Below, in pieces: positions 6,886 to 13,727 of a DNA stretch of 27,537 nucleotides. The stretch is from NCBI GenBank assembly GCA_934597165.1, contig CAKTQP010000025.1, forward strand, positions 1-27,537, in the 5' to 3' direction. Each line of letters opens with the position of its first letter. The stretch's first letter is position 1. The stretch is from an uncultured Oscillospiraceae bacterium (GTDB lineage Bacteria > Bacillota > Clostridia > Oscillospirales > Oscillospiraceae). The notes beneath the pieces were generated by a model. That model was not told the DNA's origin and did not search any database. It was given only the letters and a program-made list of their open reading frames with translations. A program made the position numbers and the translations under genes.

Positions 6886-8703
6886 ATGGTAACCTATAAA
6901 GAATTTGAGATCCTCAACTACCTGACACGGTTCCAGGGCAACACCAACGGCGCCTTCCTAGCCTACCTGGAGCAGCACCTGCACTACCCCGTCTTCAACT
7001 CCCCCAAGGAGACCTTGACCATCCTGGCCGAGCTGCAAAAGAAGGGGTACCTGGACGACCTGACCGTCACCGAGTTCGCCCTCCAGGAGCTGGAGCCCTA
7101 CCGGGTGAAGAACGCAGTCATCCTGGCGGCGGAGAGCGCCGAGCCCACCGCCCGCACCCTCCACACCATGCCCAAAGGGCTTTTTAAGAAAAACGGCGAG
7201 ACCCTCATCGAGCGCCTCATCCTCCAGCTCCAGGAGGTGGGCATCCAGGACATCCACGTGGTGGTAGGCTCTATGAAGGAGCAGTATTTCTTCCTGGAGG
7301 AGCAGTACGGCGTCACCTTAGACGTGACCCCCCGCCCCCGGAAGAACAGCGTCTGTTCCCTCTACGCCGTGGCAGACCAGTTGGATAACACCTACGTCTG
7401 CCCCTGCGACACCTACTTCCCCGACAACCCCTTCCACCCCTACGAGTACCGTGCCTTCCACGCCACCGTCCACCTGGACAACGCCGTCCAGGCCATGTTG
7501 GTGCGCAAAAACGACTCCGGCCGCATCACCCGCATCGACGGCGGCAACCAGGGCATGAGCGGCGAATGCCTCTCCGGCCACGCCTACTTCGACCGCACCT
7601 TCTCCACCCGCCTGCGCCGCTACCTGGAGAACGAGATCGACAGCTTCGGCGCCGACACCCTCCCCTGGCAGTGCCTGGTGGACGGCCACATCGAGAATTT
7701 GGACTTGTACGTCCGTCCCTACCACGACGGCGCCATCCTCCCCTTCCGCTCCATCCAGAGCCTGGAGAACATCGACGGCCTGTTCGTGGACAACGCCAGC
7801 CGGAAGATCATGGAGAAGCTGTGCGACGTGCTCCACTGCCAGCCGGAGAACGTCCAGAACCTGACCATCCTGCCGGAGCGGGGCGAGAACCTGTACTTCG
7901 CCTTCACCGTCCGGGGACAGAACTACCTCTTCCGCTACCCCAGCCAGCCCAGCGCCACTGGCGCCCGGAAGAAGGAGTACCGTGCCCAGCAGATGGCCGT
8001 GGAGTCCGGCGTGGACACCCTGTGCGTCTATAGCGACGAGGAGGGCTGCAAGATCGCCCAGGTGGCGCCGGATATGCAGCCCCTGGACGATCTGTATGGC
8101 AAGGACCCGGAGTTCATGGCTGAGCTTGCCCGCACCATCCGCCTCTTCCACGACGCCGGCCGGAACATGACCGATCAGAAGGACTTCCTCACCGACCCCA
8201 TCGCCGAGGCAGACCAACTCCTGCTCCGCGCCGCCCCCACCAAGGGTGACCTGCTCCGCCGGTTCCGCCGGGAGCACAGCCGCATCGTCCGCCTGTTCCA
8301 GTACACGGAGCGGGACGGCATCGACAAGGTCATGTGCCACAACAGCATCAGCCGGGACAGCTGCCTGTACACCGGAGACGGGGTGGATCTGATCCATTGG
8401 GAGCGGGCCGGTTTCGGCGACCCGGCCTATGATTTCGGCCAGCTCCTGAGCGAGTACGACCTGGACAGCCCCGCCATCGACGCCATCTTGGAAGCCTACT
8501 TAGGCCGTCCCGCCACCGACCTGGAGCGGCTGCACTGGGTGGCCTACGTGGCCATCCACCATTGGTGCGCCTTCTGCTGGACCCTGTACCAGGAGAGCGT
8601 AGGCGAGGATACGGGCACCAAAATGCTGCACTACTACCGCACCGCACGGCAGGCGCTGGACTACGCCCTGCCCCGGTACGAGACCTATTATAAAGTCCAC
8701 TGA
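6886..8703 (+). CDS. Winged-helix / LicC-like nucleotidyltransferase / LicA-like kinase three-module protein
   Basis: A 605-residue cytoplasmic protein. Residues 1-75 look like a winged-helix domain. Residues ~77-290 resemble LicC-type phosphocholine cytidylyltransferases (NAVILAAE, TMPKGLFKKNGETLIERL, VVVGSMKEQY, CPCDTYF). Residues ~300-605 resemble LicA-type choline kinases (LTILPERGENLYFAF, LFRYPSQ, MCHNSISRD, LIHWERAGFGDPAYDFG). The start is ATG 6886, 8 nt after AAGGAGG; an upstream in-frame ATG lacks a site. Key residues are altered. The glycine-rich nucleotide loop reads AAESAEPTAR, the kinase HND motif reads HNS, and the metal-binding DWE reads HWE. It may be inactive, divergent, or act on another substrate. 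It is third in the envelope operon, so a role in phosphocholine-type decoration of a polymer is plausible but unproven. Confidence 0.82.
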   Translation: MVTYKEFEILNYLTRFQGNTNGAFLAYLEQHLHYPVFNSPKETLTILAELQKKGYLDDLTVTEFALQELEPYRVKNAVILAAESAEPTARTLHTMPKGLFKKNGETLIERLILQLQEVGIQDIHVVVGSMKEQYFFLEEQYGVTLDVTPRPRKNSVCSLYAVADQLDNTYVCPCDTYFPDNPFHPYEYRAFHATVHLDNAVQAMLVRKNDSGRITRIDGGNQGMSGECLSGHAYFDRTFSTRLRRYLENEIDSFGADTLPWQCLVDGHIENLDLYVRPYHDGAILPFRSIQSLENIDGLFVDNASRKIMEKLCDVLHCQPENVQNLTILPERGENLYFAFTVRGQNYLFRYPSQPSATGARKKEYRAQQMAVESGVDTLCVYSDEEGCKIAQVAPDMQPLDDLYGKDPEFMAELARTIRLFHDAGRNMTDQKDFLTDPIAEADQLLLRAAPTKGDLLRRFRREHSRIVRLFQYTERDGIDKVMCHNSISRDSCLYTGDGVDLIHWERAGFGDPAYDFGQLLSEYDLDSPAIDAILEAYLGRPATDLERLHWVAYVAIHHWCAFCWTLYQESVGEDTGTKMLHYYRTARQALDYALPRYETYYKVH

Positions 8704-8749
8704 GCTTCCGACGGGAAACGGGAGCACCACACACAAAGGAGTATTTGAA

Positions 8750-9055
8750 ATGAAAAAAGCACTGAAACTCTGTGGCCTGACCACCTGCTGCGCCATCATG
8801 CTCTCCAGCTACGCCTGCGCCTACATCGACCCCTCCGTCATGACCTATACCATCCAGGCCATCGCCGGTGTGGTCATCGCTGTGGGCGCTGTAGCGGGCA
8901 TCTATTGGCGGAAGGCCAAGAAGAAGGTCAACGAGAAGCTGGGACTGGATGAGAACCGCAACAAGGAAGTGGAATCCGACGTCCTGGAGATCAAAGAGGA
9001 CGACGTAGAGCCCCAGACCAACGTGACCTCCAGCGTGAAAGAGCCGGAGGAATAA
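8750..9055 (+). CDS. Small exported membrane protein with YIDP motif
   Basis: A 101-residue protein with a signal-peptide-like N-terminus (residues 1-24, ending SSYACA). It is followed directly by YIDPSVMTYT, one membrane segment (about 32-52), a basic stretch (RKAKKKVNEK) and an acidic C-terminal tail. I recall YIDP-type small membrane proteins from beside envelope phosphatase/sulfatase-superfamily genes in Firmicutes, but no function is known to me. It follows the LicC/LicA-like gene by 46 bp, has an AAAGGAG site, and is the last gene before the operon terminator. That position suggests an accessory or scaffold role for the upstream envelope enzymes. The topology is clear; the role is inference. 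Confidence 0.75.
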   Translation: MKKALKLCGLTTCCAIMLSSYACAYIDPSVMTYTIQAIAGVVIAVGAVAGIYWRKAKKKVNEKLGLDENRNKEVESDVLEIKEDDVEPQTNVTSSVKEPEE

Positions 9056-9073
9056 GCCCCCTAGACAACGAGA

Positions 9074-9110
9074 AAGAGAGACGGTCAGAGATGACCGCCT
9101 CTCTTTTTTT
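9074..9110 (+). terminator. Terminator of the envelope operon
   Basis: GAGAGACGGTCA and TGACCGCCTCTC pair (one A-C mismatch) around a GAGA loop, followed by seven T. It lies 20 bp after the YIDP gene. Confidence 0.88.
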
Positions 9111-9134
9111 CGCGCTGAACCAAAGCCCTACCCA

Positions 9135-9167
9135 TAAAAAAGAGGGAGAACCCCCCGGTTCTCCCTC
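9135..9167 (-). terminator. Terminator downstream of the hydrogenase-like gene
   Basis: On the minus strand GAGGGAGAACC and GGTTCTCCCTC pair around a short GGGG loop, followed by six T. It lies about 90 bp past the stop at 9254. The same arm sequence recurs in the larger repeats at 15850 and 26383. Confidence 0.85.
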
Positions 9168-9253
9168 CGTATGACAGCATTCCCAAAGGAGCACCCCTCT
9201 CTTGCCCCTCAGAAACACACACACGATCGATATAATATGTGTAATATCGCCGA

Positions 9254-9895
9254 TCAGGAAGCCTTTCTAGCCACCACAGCCTCAGCAGCTCTGGTGTACT
9301 TCAGCGGCTCTTCATCGCTCTGACGGATGAATGCATCCTGCAGGCCACGGGCGTCCAGCATCCCCTTGATCTCTGCCAGGCTCAGCTCATAATCCACGCC
9401 AGCCACCTTGGGGCCGTTCTGTGCGCCGATGAACACCACCAGTGCGTCCTGGTCGGCGTCCTTGATGCCAGCGCTCATGGACTGGATCTCCTGGCTGACC
9501 TGCTGGCTATACTTTCTGTTGGCTGCGCTCACTTCGAACACGTCCTGGAAGCCCATCATGCGGAACGCGCTGGTCAGACCGTTCTGACGCACCACGCTGC
9601 TCAGCTCGTCGGACAGACCGGGAGCCAGCAGAGCCGTGACGCTGCGGCCGTTGCCGATGCTGCGGATGACCTGATACAGGCTGCTCTGCTCCTGGGCAGC
9701 GTCCTGGGGACACTGTTCCACGCAAGCGGACTGCTCTGCCTGGGGCTCGTTGATACCCATCAGGGAGAGAACCCACTGCGGCAGCCACTGGAATGCTTCC
9801 TTGCTCACCCGCTGATAAGCCAGTGCGGCGACTTCTTCATAAACCTTACCCATAGCGGAAACCTTACCCGGCATCATCGTTCTTGCGTACAACAT
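9254..9895 (-). CDS. Degenerate [FeFe]-hydrogenase-like protein lacking cluster cysteines
   Basis: A 213-residue protein whose second half resembles a shortened [FeFe]-hydrogenase H-cluster domain. SVTALLAPGLSDEL matches the region before the first motif, and GLTSAFRMMGFQDVFEVSAA resembles the usual LKKLGFDxVFEV segment. ALVVFIGAQNGPKVAGVDYE sits where hydrogenases have FIGPCxAKK, and LSLAEIKGMLDARGL resembles the following LTFEEL helix. The cluster-binding cysteines are gone; only Cys58 and Cys62 remain in the whole protein. A regulatory, structural or sensory role is more likely than catalysis. The N-terminal ~80 residues are unrecognised. It has an AAGGAGAG site, a consensus promoter and a ~225-nt leader homologous to the one before the 47-residue gene at 10690. 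Family assignment is by eye and moderate. Confidence 0.55.
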   Translation of the reverse strand: MLYARTMMPGKVSAMGKVYEEVAALAYQRVSKEAFQWLPQWVLSLMGINEPQAEQSACVEQCPQDAAQEQSSLYQVIRSIGNGRSVTALLAPGLSDELSSVVRQNGLTSAFRMMGFQDVFEVSAANRKYSQQVSQEIQSMSAGIKDADQDALVVFIGAQNGPKVAGVDYELSLAEIKGMLDARGLQDAFIRQSDEEPLKYTRAAEAVVARKAS

Positions 9896-10124
9896 GTTAA
9901 TCTCTCCTTATCGTATTTTGTATGATGTTTGTTTGTTGATTTTGCCGAAACAGTTTGTTTCCGCCTTTTTGAAGTCTCCTTCATTTTTCTTGCAAACCTG
10001 TCATTTCGCCGTTTTGTGGTGGTTTTTTCGGGTTCCGTTCTTTTCCACAAAAACACAGGTCTGCTTTTCAGCACTTTCACTGTTCCGAAGCGTTATTTGC
10101 AGCTCTTCGTTGGCTGTGATTAGG
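9896..10124 (-). promoter_or_regulatory. Long leader, copy A, homologous to copy B at 10834
   Basis: A purine-rich 5' untranslated region of about 225 nt before the hydrogenase-like gene. It shares blocks in the same order with the leader at 10834-11064. In the RNA sense these are AAGTGCTGAAAA, a GTRGAAAAGA-type block, TTTGCAAGAAA, a TTCAAAA-like block, a TTCGGC-AA block, and the ribosome site AAGGAGAGATTA. No known riboswitch was recognised. A 68-codon frame within it looks like chance. Confidence 0.6.
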
Positions 10125-10153
10125 ATTCTAGCACCTTTTTCCCCGGTTGTCAA
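10125..10153 (-). promoter_or_regulatory. Near-consensus promoter, copy A
   Basis: On the minus strand TTGACA (10148-10153), a 17-bp spacer, and TAGAAT (10125-10130). It matches the promoter at 11065-11093 in box sequence, spacing and flanks (ATTGACA and the GTGC before the -10). Confidence 0.88.
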
Positions 10154-10444
10154 TAGAAAAGTAAAGAACTTTTTCATATGTTTTTTCTATCAAAACTAAT
10201 AAACGGTGCATGATAAAAATTGCAATCTTGCAAAAACGCAGCCTCGATTCTCCAATTTCCGTATTCCATCCCGTCATTTTACAAATTCTTTTCGTCACTT
10301 TGACAACCCTTTCACAAACCCCTTCCCATCCGTTCCTTTCCGCGCACACACGCCCCCAAAACGACCGTCCCACCGGCGACACCGCCCAAAATCCTCCATT
10401 TGTGCTGGGACAGCGCCAGCGCAAAAATTTTTTCGCCCAACCAT
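10154..10444. other. AT-rich intergenic stretch with no recognised gene
   Basis: About 290 bp lie between copy-A promoter and the terminator at 10445. The strand is C- and A-rich on the plus side, with short frames only, none having a ribosome site. I see no convincing gene or RNA element here. Confidence 0.4.
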
Positions 10445-10473
10445 AAAAAAAGAACGCTGGATGACCAGCGTTC
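10445..10473 (-). terminator. Strong intrinsic terminator, second after the 47-residue gene
   Basis: On the minus strand GAACGCTGG and CCAGCGTTC form a perfect 9-bp stem with a TCAT loop, followed by seven T. About 120 bp of transcribed-looking but non-coding sequence separates it from the first terminator at 10595. Confidence 0.88.
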
Positions 10474-10594
10474 CCCATATCTACCTTATCTCTGCTTTGT
10501 CCTGACGAAATCTCCTTCCGAAAAACAACCTGGAGGCAGTCGCTCCCGAAGGCCGTCCCACCCAGGGGACTCTTCCGCGCTATGCTTCTATTTC

Positions 10595-10639
10595 AAAAAG
10601 AAAGCGATGAGAACCTCATGTGAAATCCCCATCGCTTTC
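10595..10639 (-). terminator. First terminator after the 47-residue gene
   Basis: On the minus strand GAAAGCGATG and CATCGCTTTC form a 10-bp stem around a 20-nt loop, followed by TTTTTG. It starts 51 bp past the stop codon. The large loop may make it leaky, which would explain the second terminator at 10445. Confidence 0.7.
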
Positions 10640-10689
10640 ATTGACTACGTTCCTTATTCAATTTGGCATCCTCCAAAGCTGCCCGCACC

Positions 10690-10833
10690 TCACGCGTGGG
10701 CTTTCACCTTCGCCACAGTCATCTCTCTGGCGTGCATCCGCTCTTCCATGAGCTCGGTAATCAACAGACCGATCTGACCGACGATGACCATACCCGGCAA
10801 CATAACTGACATCAAAATACCTGCGTGCAACAT
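10690..10833 (-). CDS. 47-residue single-pass membrane peptide
   Basis: A short frame starting MLHAGILMSVMLPGMV and ending VAKVKAHA. Residues 3-28 are hydrophobic and can form one membrane helix. The rest is charged and helical (ELMEERMHAREM). Support for a real gene comes from the site AAGGAGAGATTA placed 3 nt before the ATG, a near-consensus promoter and a 225-nt leader matching those of the hydrogenase-like gene, and two terminators downstream. The function is unknown. The shared upstream cassette implies co-regulation with the 9254-9895 gene. It could be a membrane anchor, a toxin-like peptide or a signalling peptide; the sequence does not decide. Confidence 0.65.
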   Translation of the reverse strand: MLHAGILMSVMLPGMVIVGQIGLLITELMEERMHAREMTVAKVKAHA

Positions 10834-11064
10834 TGTAATCTCTCCTTACTGAATTTATCCTTTGGTTTGCTTTGTTCACTTCGCCGAATCACAGCCGCGT
10901 TCCCATTTTGAAACCTACTCTCCATTTCTTGCAAATCACAGCAAATCACGCATTCTGTCCTTCACCGGCACACACATCCGTGTTTTGCTCTTTTCTACAA
11001 ATCCACGCCGCTGTTTTTCAGCACTTTTACGGTTCGCCAGCTCTTTTCAACTGACTATGGTAGG
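10834..11064 (-). promoter_or_regulatory. Long leader, copy B, homologous to copy A at 9896
   Basis: A leader of about 225 nt between the copy-B promoter and the 47-residue gene. It aligns along its whole length with the leader at 9896-10124, at nearly equal length, with conserved islands and diverged spacers. That pattern fits a duplicated regulatory RNA or protein-binding leader under selection. Confidence 0.6.
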
Positions 11065-11093
11065 ATTGTAGCACTCACACGCCCACTTGTCAA
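11065..11093 (-). promoter_or_regulatory. Near-consensus promoter, copy B
   Basis: On the minus strand TTGACA (11088-11093), a 17-bp spacer, and TACAAT (11065-11070), driving the 47-residue gene. Confidence 0.88.
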
Positions 11094-11181
11094 TACGACA
11101 GAAACAACTTTTCTATGGGACTTTTTCATAAAAACAGTGCCGTTTTGCAAGTATAAACTATATATCCTGCATTTCTGCAAG

Positions 11182-11214
11182 AAAAGACGGCAGAACCCGC
11201 CGGTTCTGCCGTCT
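11182..11214 (-). terminator. Terminator of murT-gatD
   Basis: On the minus strand AGACGGCAGAACC and GGTTCTGCCGTCT form a 13-bp stem with a short GGCG loop, then TTTTC. It lies 18 bp after the gatD stop. Confidence 0.82.
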
Positions 11215-11232
11215 CATTTTGACTCATTTTCG

Positions 11233-11961
11233 TCAGTTCGCCAACTTTTTCACAAAGCGCTTCACGATATACTCGTTTGCCTCCCGCTCTTCCACGTCAG
11301 GCAGCGGCGCCAGCGACCCGTCACCGCACTTCCGCTCCAGCGCCTGCCGCAGGAGCAGGTCGCAGACCTGAGGATTCTTAGGCAGCAGCGGCCCGTGGAG
11401 ATAGGTGCCCACCACGTTCTTGTAGCGCACCCCTTCGTGCCCATCCTGCCCGTTGTTGCCGTAGCCGAAGAGCACCTTCCCCAAGGGCTGGTTGTCGTTG
11501 ATATACGTCCGCCCGCCGTGGTTCTCAAAGCCCACGATGGGAGTATCCAGCTCCGGACTGTCCAGCACCACATTGGAGATGAGCCGGGGACTGCCCTGTT
11601 CCGTGTACAAGTCCACCAGCGACAGCCCTTCCATGCGCCCCTGATCGGTGTCGTAGTAGTGCCCCAGCAGCTGATAGCCGCCGCACACCGCGATGACCGT
11701 GCCGCCGTCCTCTACATAGGCCTTGAAATCCTTCTGAATGCCTTGCAGCTTCTGGCAGACGATCATCTGCTCCCGGTCGGAGCCGCCGCCCAGCAGCACG
11801 ATGTCCAGTTCCTGGAAGGGGATGCTGTCCTCCAGCATGAACTCCCGCACTTCCGCCTCCATGCCGCGCCATTCCAGCCGCTTCCGCAGGCACTGAATGT
11901 TCCCCCGGTCGCCGTACAGGTTCAACAGGTCGGGGTACAGATGTCCGATGGTCAGTTTCAT
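11233..11961 (-). CDS. gatD: Lipid II isoglutaminyl synthase, glutamine amidotransferase subunit
   Basis: The glutaminase partner of MurT. It releases ammonia from glutamine so that MurT can amidate the D-glutamate of lipid II to D-isoglutamine during peptidoglycan synthesis on the cytoplasmic membrane face. The 242-residue protein is a class I, CobB/CobQ-type amidotransferase. It shows LTIGHLYPDLLNLYGDRGN at the N-terminus, LLGGGSDREQ, the nucleophile Cys93 in VIAVCGGYQLLG, and the catalytic His189 in VGTYLHGPLLPKNP. Length fits the family (about 240). Its ATG overlaps the murT stop by 4 bp (ATGA), indicating translational coupling and equimolar production. The identification is firm. Confidence 0.96.
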   Translation of the reverse strand: MKLTIGHLYPDLLNLYGDRGNIQCLRKRLEWRGMEAEVREFMLEDSIPFQELDIVLLGGGSDREQMIVCQKLQGIQKDFKAYVEDGGTVIAVCGGYQLLGHYYDTDQGRMEGLSLVDLYTEQGSPRLISNVVLDSPELDTPIVGFENHGGRTYINDNQPLGKVLFGYGNNGQDGHEGVRYKNVVGTYLHGPLLPKNPQVCDLLLRQALERKCGDGSLAPLPDVEEREANEYIVKRFVKKLAN

Positions 11962-13307
11962 GCCTCTCCCTCCTTCTGCTCCGCCATCTGCATCAACGCC
12001 CGCCGGGTGGGGTCAAGGGCGGTGTAGTTCACCAGCACATACAGGTTCCCGCAGCCGTCCTGGAGACGCTTTTCGATGGCCGTCTTGATGTTCTCCTCCA
12101 GCATGGAGGGGATGTCCGTGTACTTCAGCCGCAGGCGCATATCCTGGGCCCGGATGCCGCTGGCGGTGATGGAACGAATTTGTTTCGCCGCCAGCCGGTC
12201 AAAGTCCACGTCCCACAGCCAGGACACGTCCGCCCCGTCCTGGGCGTTGTCGTTGATGGCGATGATGAGGTCCTTTTCCGTATCGTCCTCGAAGACCACC
12301 GACAGGTTCTGGTTGAAGCCGGTGGGGTTCTTGGCCAGGCTCAAGAACACCGGACAACCGTCGATGACGAACCGCTCGTTCCGCCCATTCTCGGTCTGGA
12401 AGCTGGTCAAAACCTCCTGGAAATGGGGCAGCGGGATGTCCGCACTGGCCGCAGCCGCATAGACCGCCAAAATGTTGTAAATGTTATAAAAACCACGGAA
12501 ACTAGAGGTCACCGCCTGCCCATTGATGGCGAAAGATAACCCGTTCTTCATCTCCACCTGAGAGCCGTTGAAGTCGATTTTCGGCCGGGTGAACCCGCAC
12601 TTGGGACAACGATAGCTGCCCAGCTGGCTGTAGTGGTAGAAGTCGTAGTGGAGCCGGGTGCCGCACTGCTTGCAGAAGGTGCCCTCCCGAATCTCATGGT
12701 TGTCTGGCTTGTCGAAGACCTGTTCCTGAACGCCGTAGGTCACATAGGGGTGTCCGCTGTTGACGGCCAAGGAAGCGGCAAGGGCGTCGTCGGCGTTGAC
12801 CACCAAAGTCATGTCGGGCGCCAGCTCGATGCCCTGATGGAGCAGGTCCATGGTGATGTCCAGCTCGCCGTACCGATCCAGCTGATCCCGGAACAGATTG
12901 GTCAGCACCATGGTGTCCGGCTGGAAGAATTTCAGCACCCGCCGGGCAGACGCCTCGTCCACTTCCAGGCAGGCGTATTCCGCGTCAAACTTCCCCACCC
13001 AGTTGGCCGCCAGCACCAGGGCGGTGGCCACGCCGGGGAGCATATTGGAACCGGTGTGGTTGCACACCACCGTGTGCCCCTCCCGCTCCAGAGCGGCGCA
13101 GAGGAGGTTGTTGGTGGTGGTCTTGCCGTTGGTGCCGCAGACCACGAAGGTGTGCTTGTGGATGCCGCCGATGAGATGGCGGATGATGGCCGGGTCAATT
13201 TTTAATGCCACGCGGCCGGGGAAGGTCTCCCCATGGGTGCCCTTCAACTTACAGGCCAGCCGAGCAGCCTTGGCCGCCCAGATGGCAAGGATGGTTCGTA
13301 TCTTCAC
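11958..13307 (-). CDS. murT: Lipid II isoglutaminyl synthase, Mur ligase-like subunit
   Basis: A Mur-ligase-fold enzyme that activates the alpha-carboxyl of lipid II D-glutamate with ATP and, with GatD, produces the isoglutamine form. Visible features are the ATP loop VVCGTNGKTTT (residues 55-65), the EVDEAS and NLFRDQLDRYGE segments, a four-cysteine zinc ribbon (Cys212, Cys215, Cys234, Cys237) typical of MurT, and the C-terminal DUF1727-like domain. I chose the GTG start at 13307 (MKIRTILAIWAAK, 449 aa). It fits the family length and has GAGGG upstream; the frame continues upstream to 13580 but that part is non-homologous and crosses a terminator. The downstream gatD overlaps it by 4 bp. The identification is firm; the exact start is fairly sure. 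Confidence 0.95.
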   Translation of the reverse strand: MKIRTILAIWAAKAARLACKLKGTHGETFPGRVALKIDPAIIRHLIGGIHKHTFVVCGTNGKTTTNNLLCAALEREGHTVVCNHTGSNMLPGVATALVLAANWVGKFDAEYACLEVDEASARRVLKFFQPDTMVLTNLFRDQLDRYGELDITMDLLHQGIELAPDMTLVVNADDALAASLAVNSGHPYVTYGVQEQVFDKPDNHEIREGTFCKQCGTRLHYDFYHYSQLGSYRCPKCGFTRPKIDFNGSQVEMKNGLSFAINGQAVTSSFRGFYNIYNILAVYAAAASADIPLPHFQEVLTSFQTENGRNERFVIDGCPVFLSLAKNPTGFNQNLSVVFEDDTEKDLIIAINDNAQDGADVSWLWDVDFDRLAAKQIRSITASGIRAQDMRLRLKYTDIPSMLEENIKTAIEKRLQDGCGNLYVLVNYTALDPTRRALMQMAEQKEGEA

Positions 13308-13423
13308 GTTCTTTTCCCTCTTATCTGGTTCAAATTCCGCCCCAACAGGAGCGTTCGGTTCTCCTAGCAGTTTACCAGGAAAGCGGTGGCATTGCACGAA
13401 GAAATTTTTAATTTTTCGAGAAT
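13308..13423. other. murT upstream region
   Basis: About 115 bp of AT-rich DNA holds the murT leader. A TAAACT -10-like hexamer is visible on the minus strand, but its -35 is poor. No firm promoter call is made. Confidence 0.35.
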
Positions 13424-13460
13424 GGGAAAAAAACCACCCAGGGCAGTGCCCTGAGTGGCT
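13424..13460 (-). terminator. Intrinsic terminator upstream of murT
   Basis: On the minus strand CCACTCAGGGC and GCCCTGGGTGG pair (one mismatch) around a 3-nt loop, followed by seven T. The nearest minus-strand coding gene upstream ends 300 bp away at 13761, so it may close an unannotated RNA. Confidence 0.85.
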
Positions 13461-13617
13461 CAATCTGCAAGTAAAAAGTCTCACAGAGTTCCGGCAGGAT
13501 GCCGGAATAAAGTCAAATCTGAAAAAACTGGCGGCGCAAGGTGAATTGCCCAAAGTGCAAGAGAGGGTGGCCTGGGCCATGTACGTCAGTTTTTTCTCTT
13601 CTCAGACGGGTAAGTGC
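13424..13617 (-). ncRNA. Candidate structured RNA ending in a terminator
   Basis: This non-coding stretch contains nested inverted repeats. GAAAAAACTG (13521-13530) pairs with CAGTTTTTTC (13587-13596), TTCCGGCA pairs with TGCCGGAA (13489-13507), and the terminator stem closes the 3' end on the minus strand. No promoter is clear. It could be a separate RNA or the 3' tail of the nitroreductase transcript. Speculative. Confidence 0.3.
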
Positions 13618-13686
13618 CGCAGCGTTAAGCAAAATGTGCCAGTGGCACATTTTGTAGCGTAGGCTCCGGCTGTTTTACAGGCGGAG
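13618..13686 (+). repeat. Palindromic repeat family A, copy 1
   Basis: Two adjacent hairpins sit in a conserved frame. The frame begins CGCAGCGTTAAG; then comes an 11-bp stem (CAAAATGTGCC/GGCACATTTTG) with an AGT loop; then TAGCGTAGGC; then a second hairpin CTCCGGCTG/CAGGCGGAG (one mismatch). Two other copies lie at 26294 and 26424 with different but still complementary arms. Confidence 0.75.
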
Positions 13687-13727
13687 AACTTATCGACGCA
13701 GTGAGTGCATGCACCCGGCTGCAATCT

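Noticed and set aside
9874..10080. A 68-codon Lys/Arg/Thr-rich frame inside leader A
   Set aside because: It has no good ribosome site, overlaps the next start, and the homologous leader B does not keep the frame.
10474..10594. Possible 6S or SRP RNA between the two terminators
   Set aside because: It lacks the SRP apical GGAAGG-type helix in a matching context and the 6S bubble; no promoter precedes it.
13308..13580. N-terminal extension of MurT to 540 residues
   Set aside because: The extension has no Mur-ligase similarity and runs across an intrinsic terminator; the GTG at 13307 restores the normal family length.
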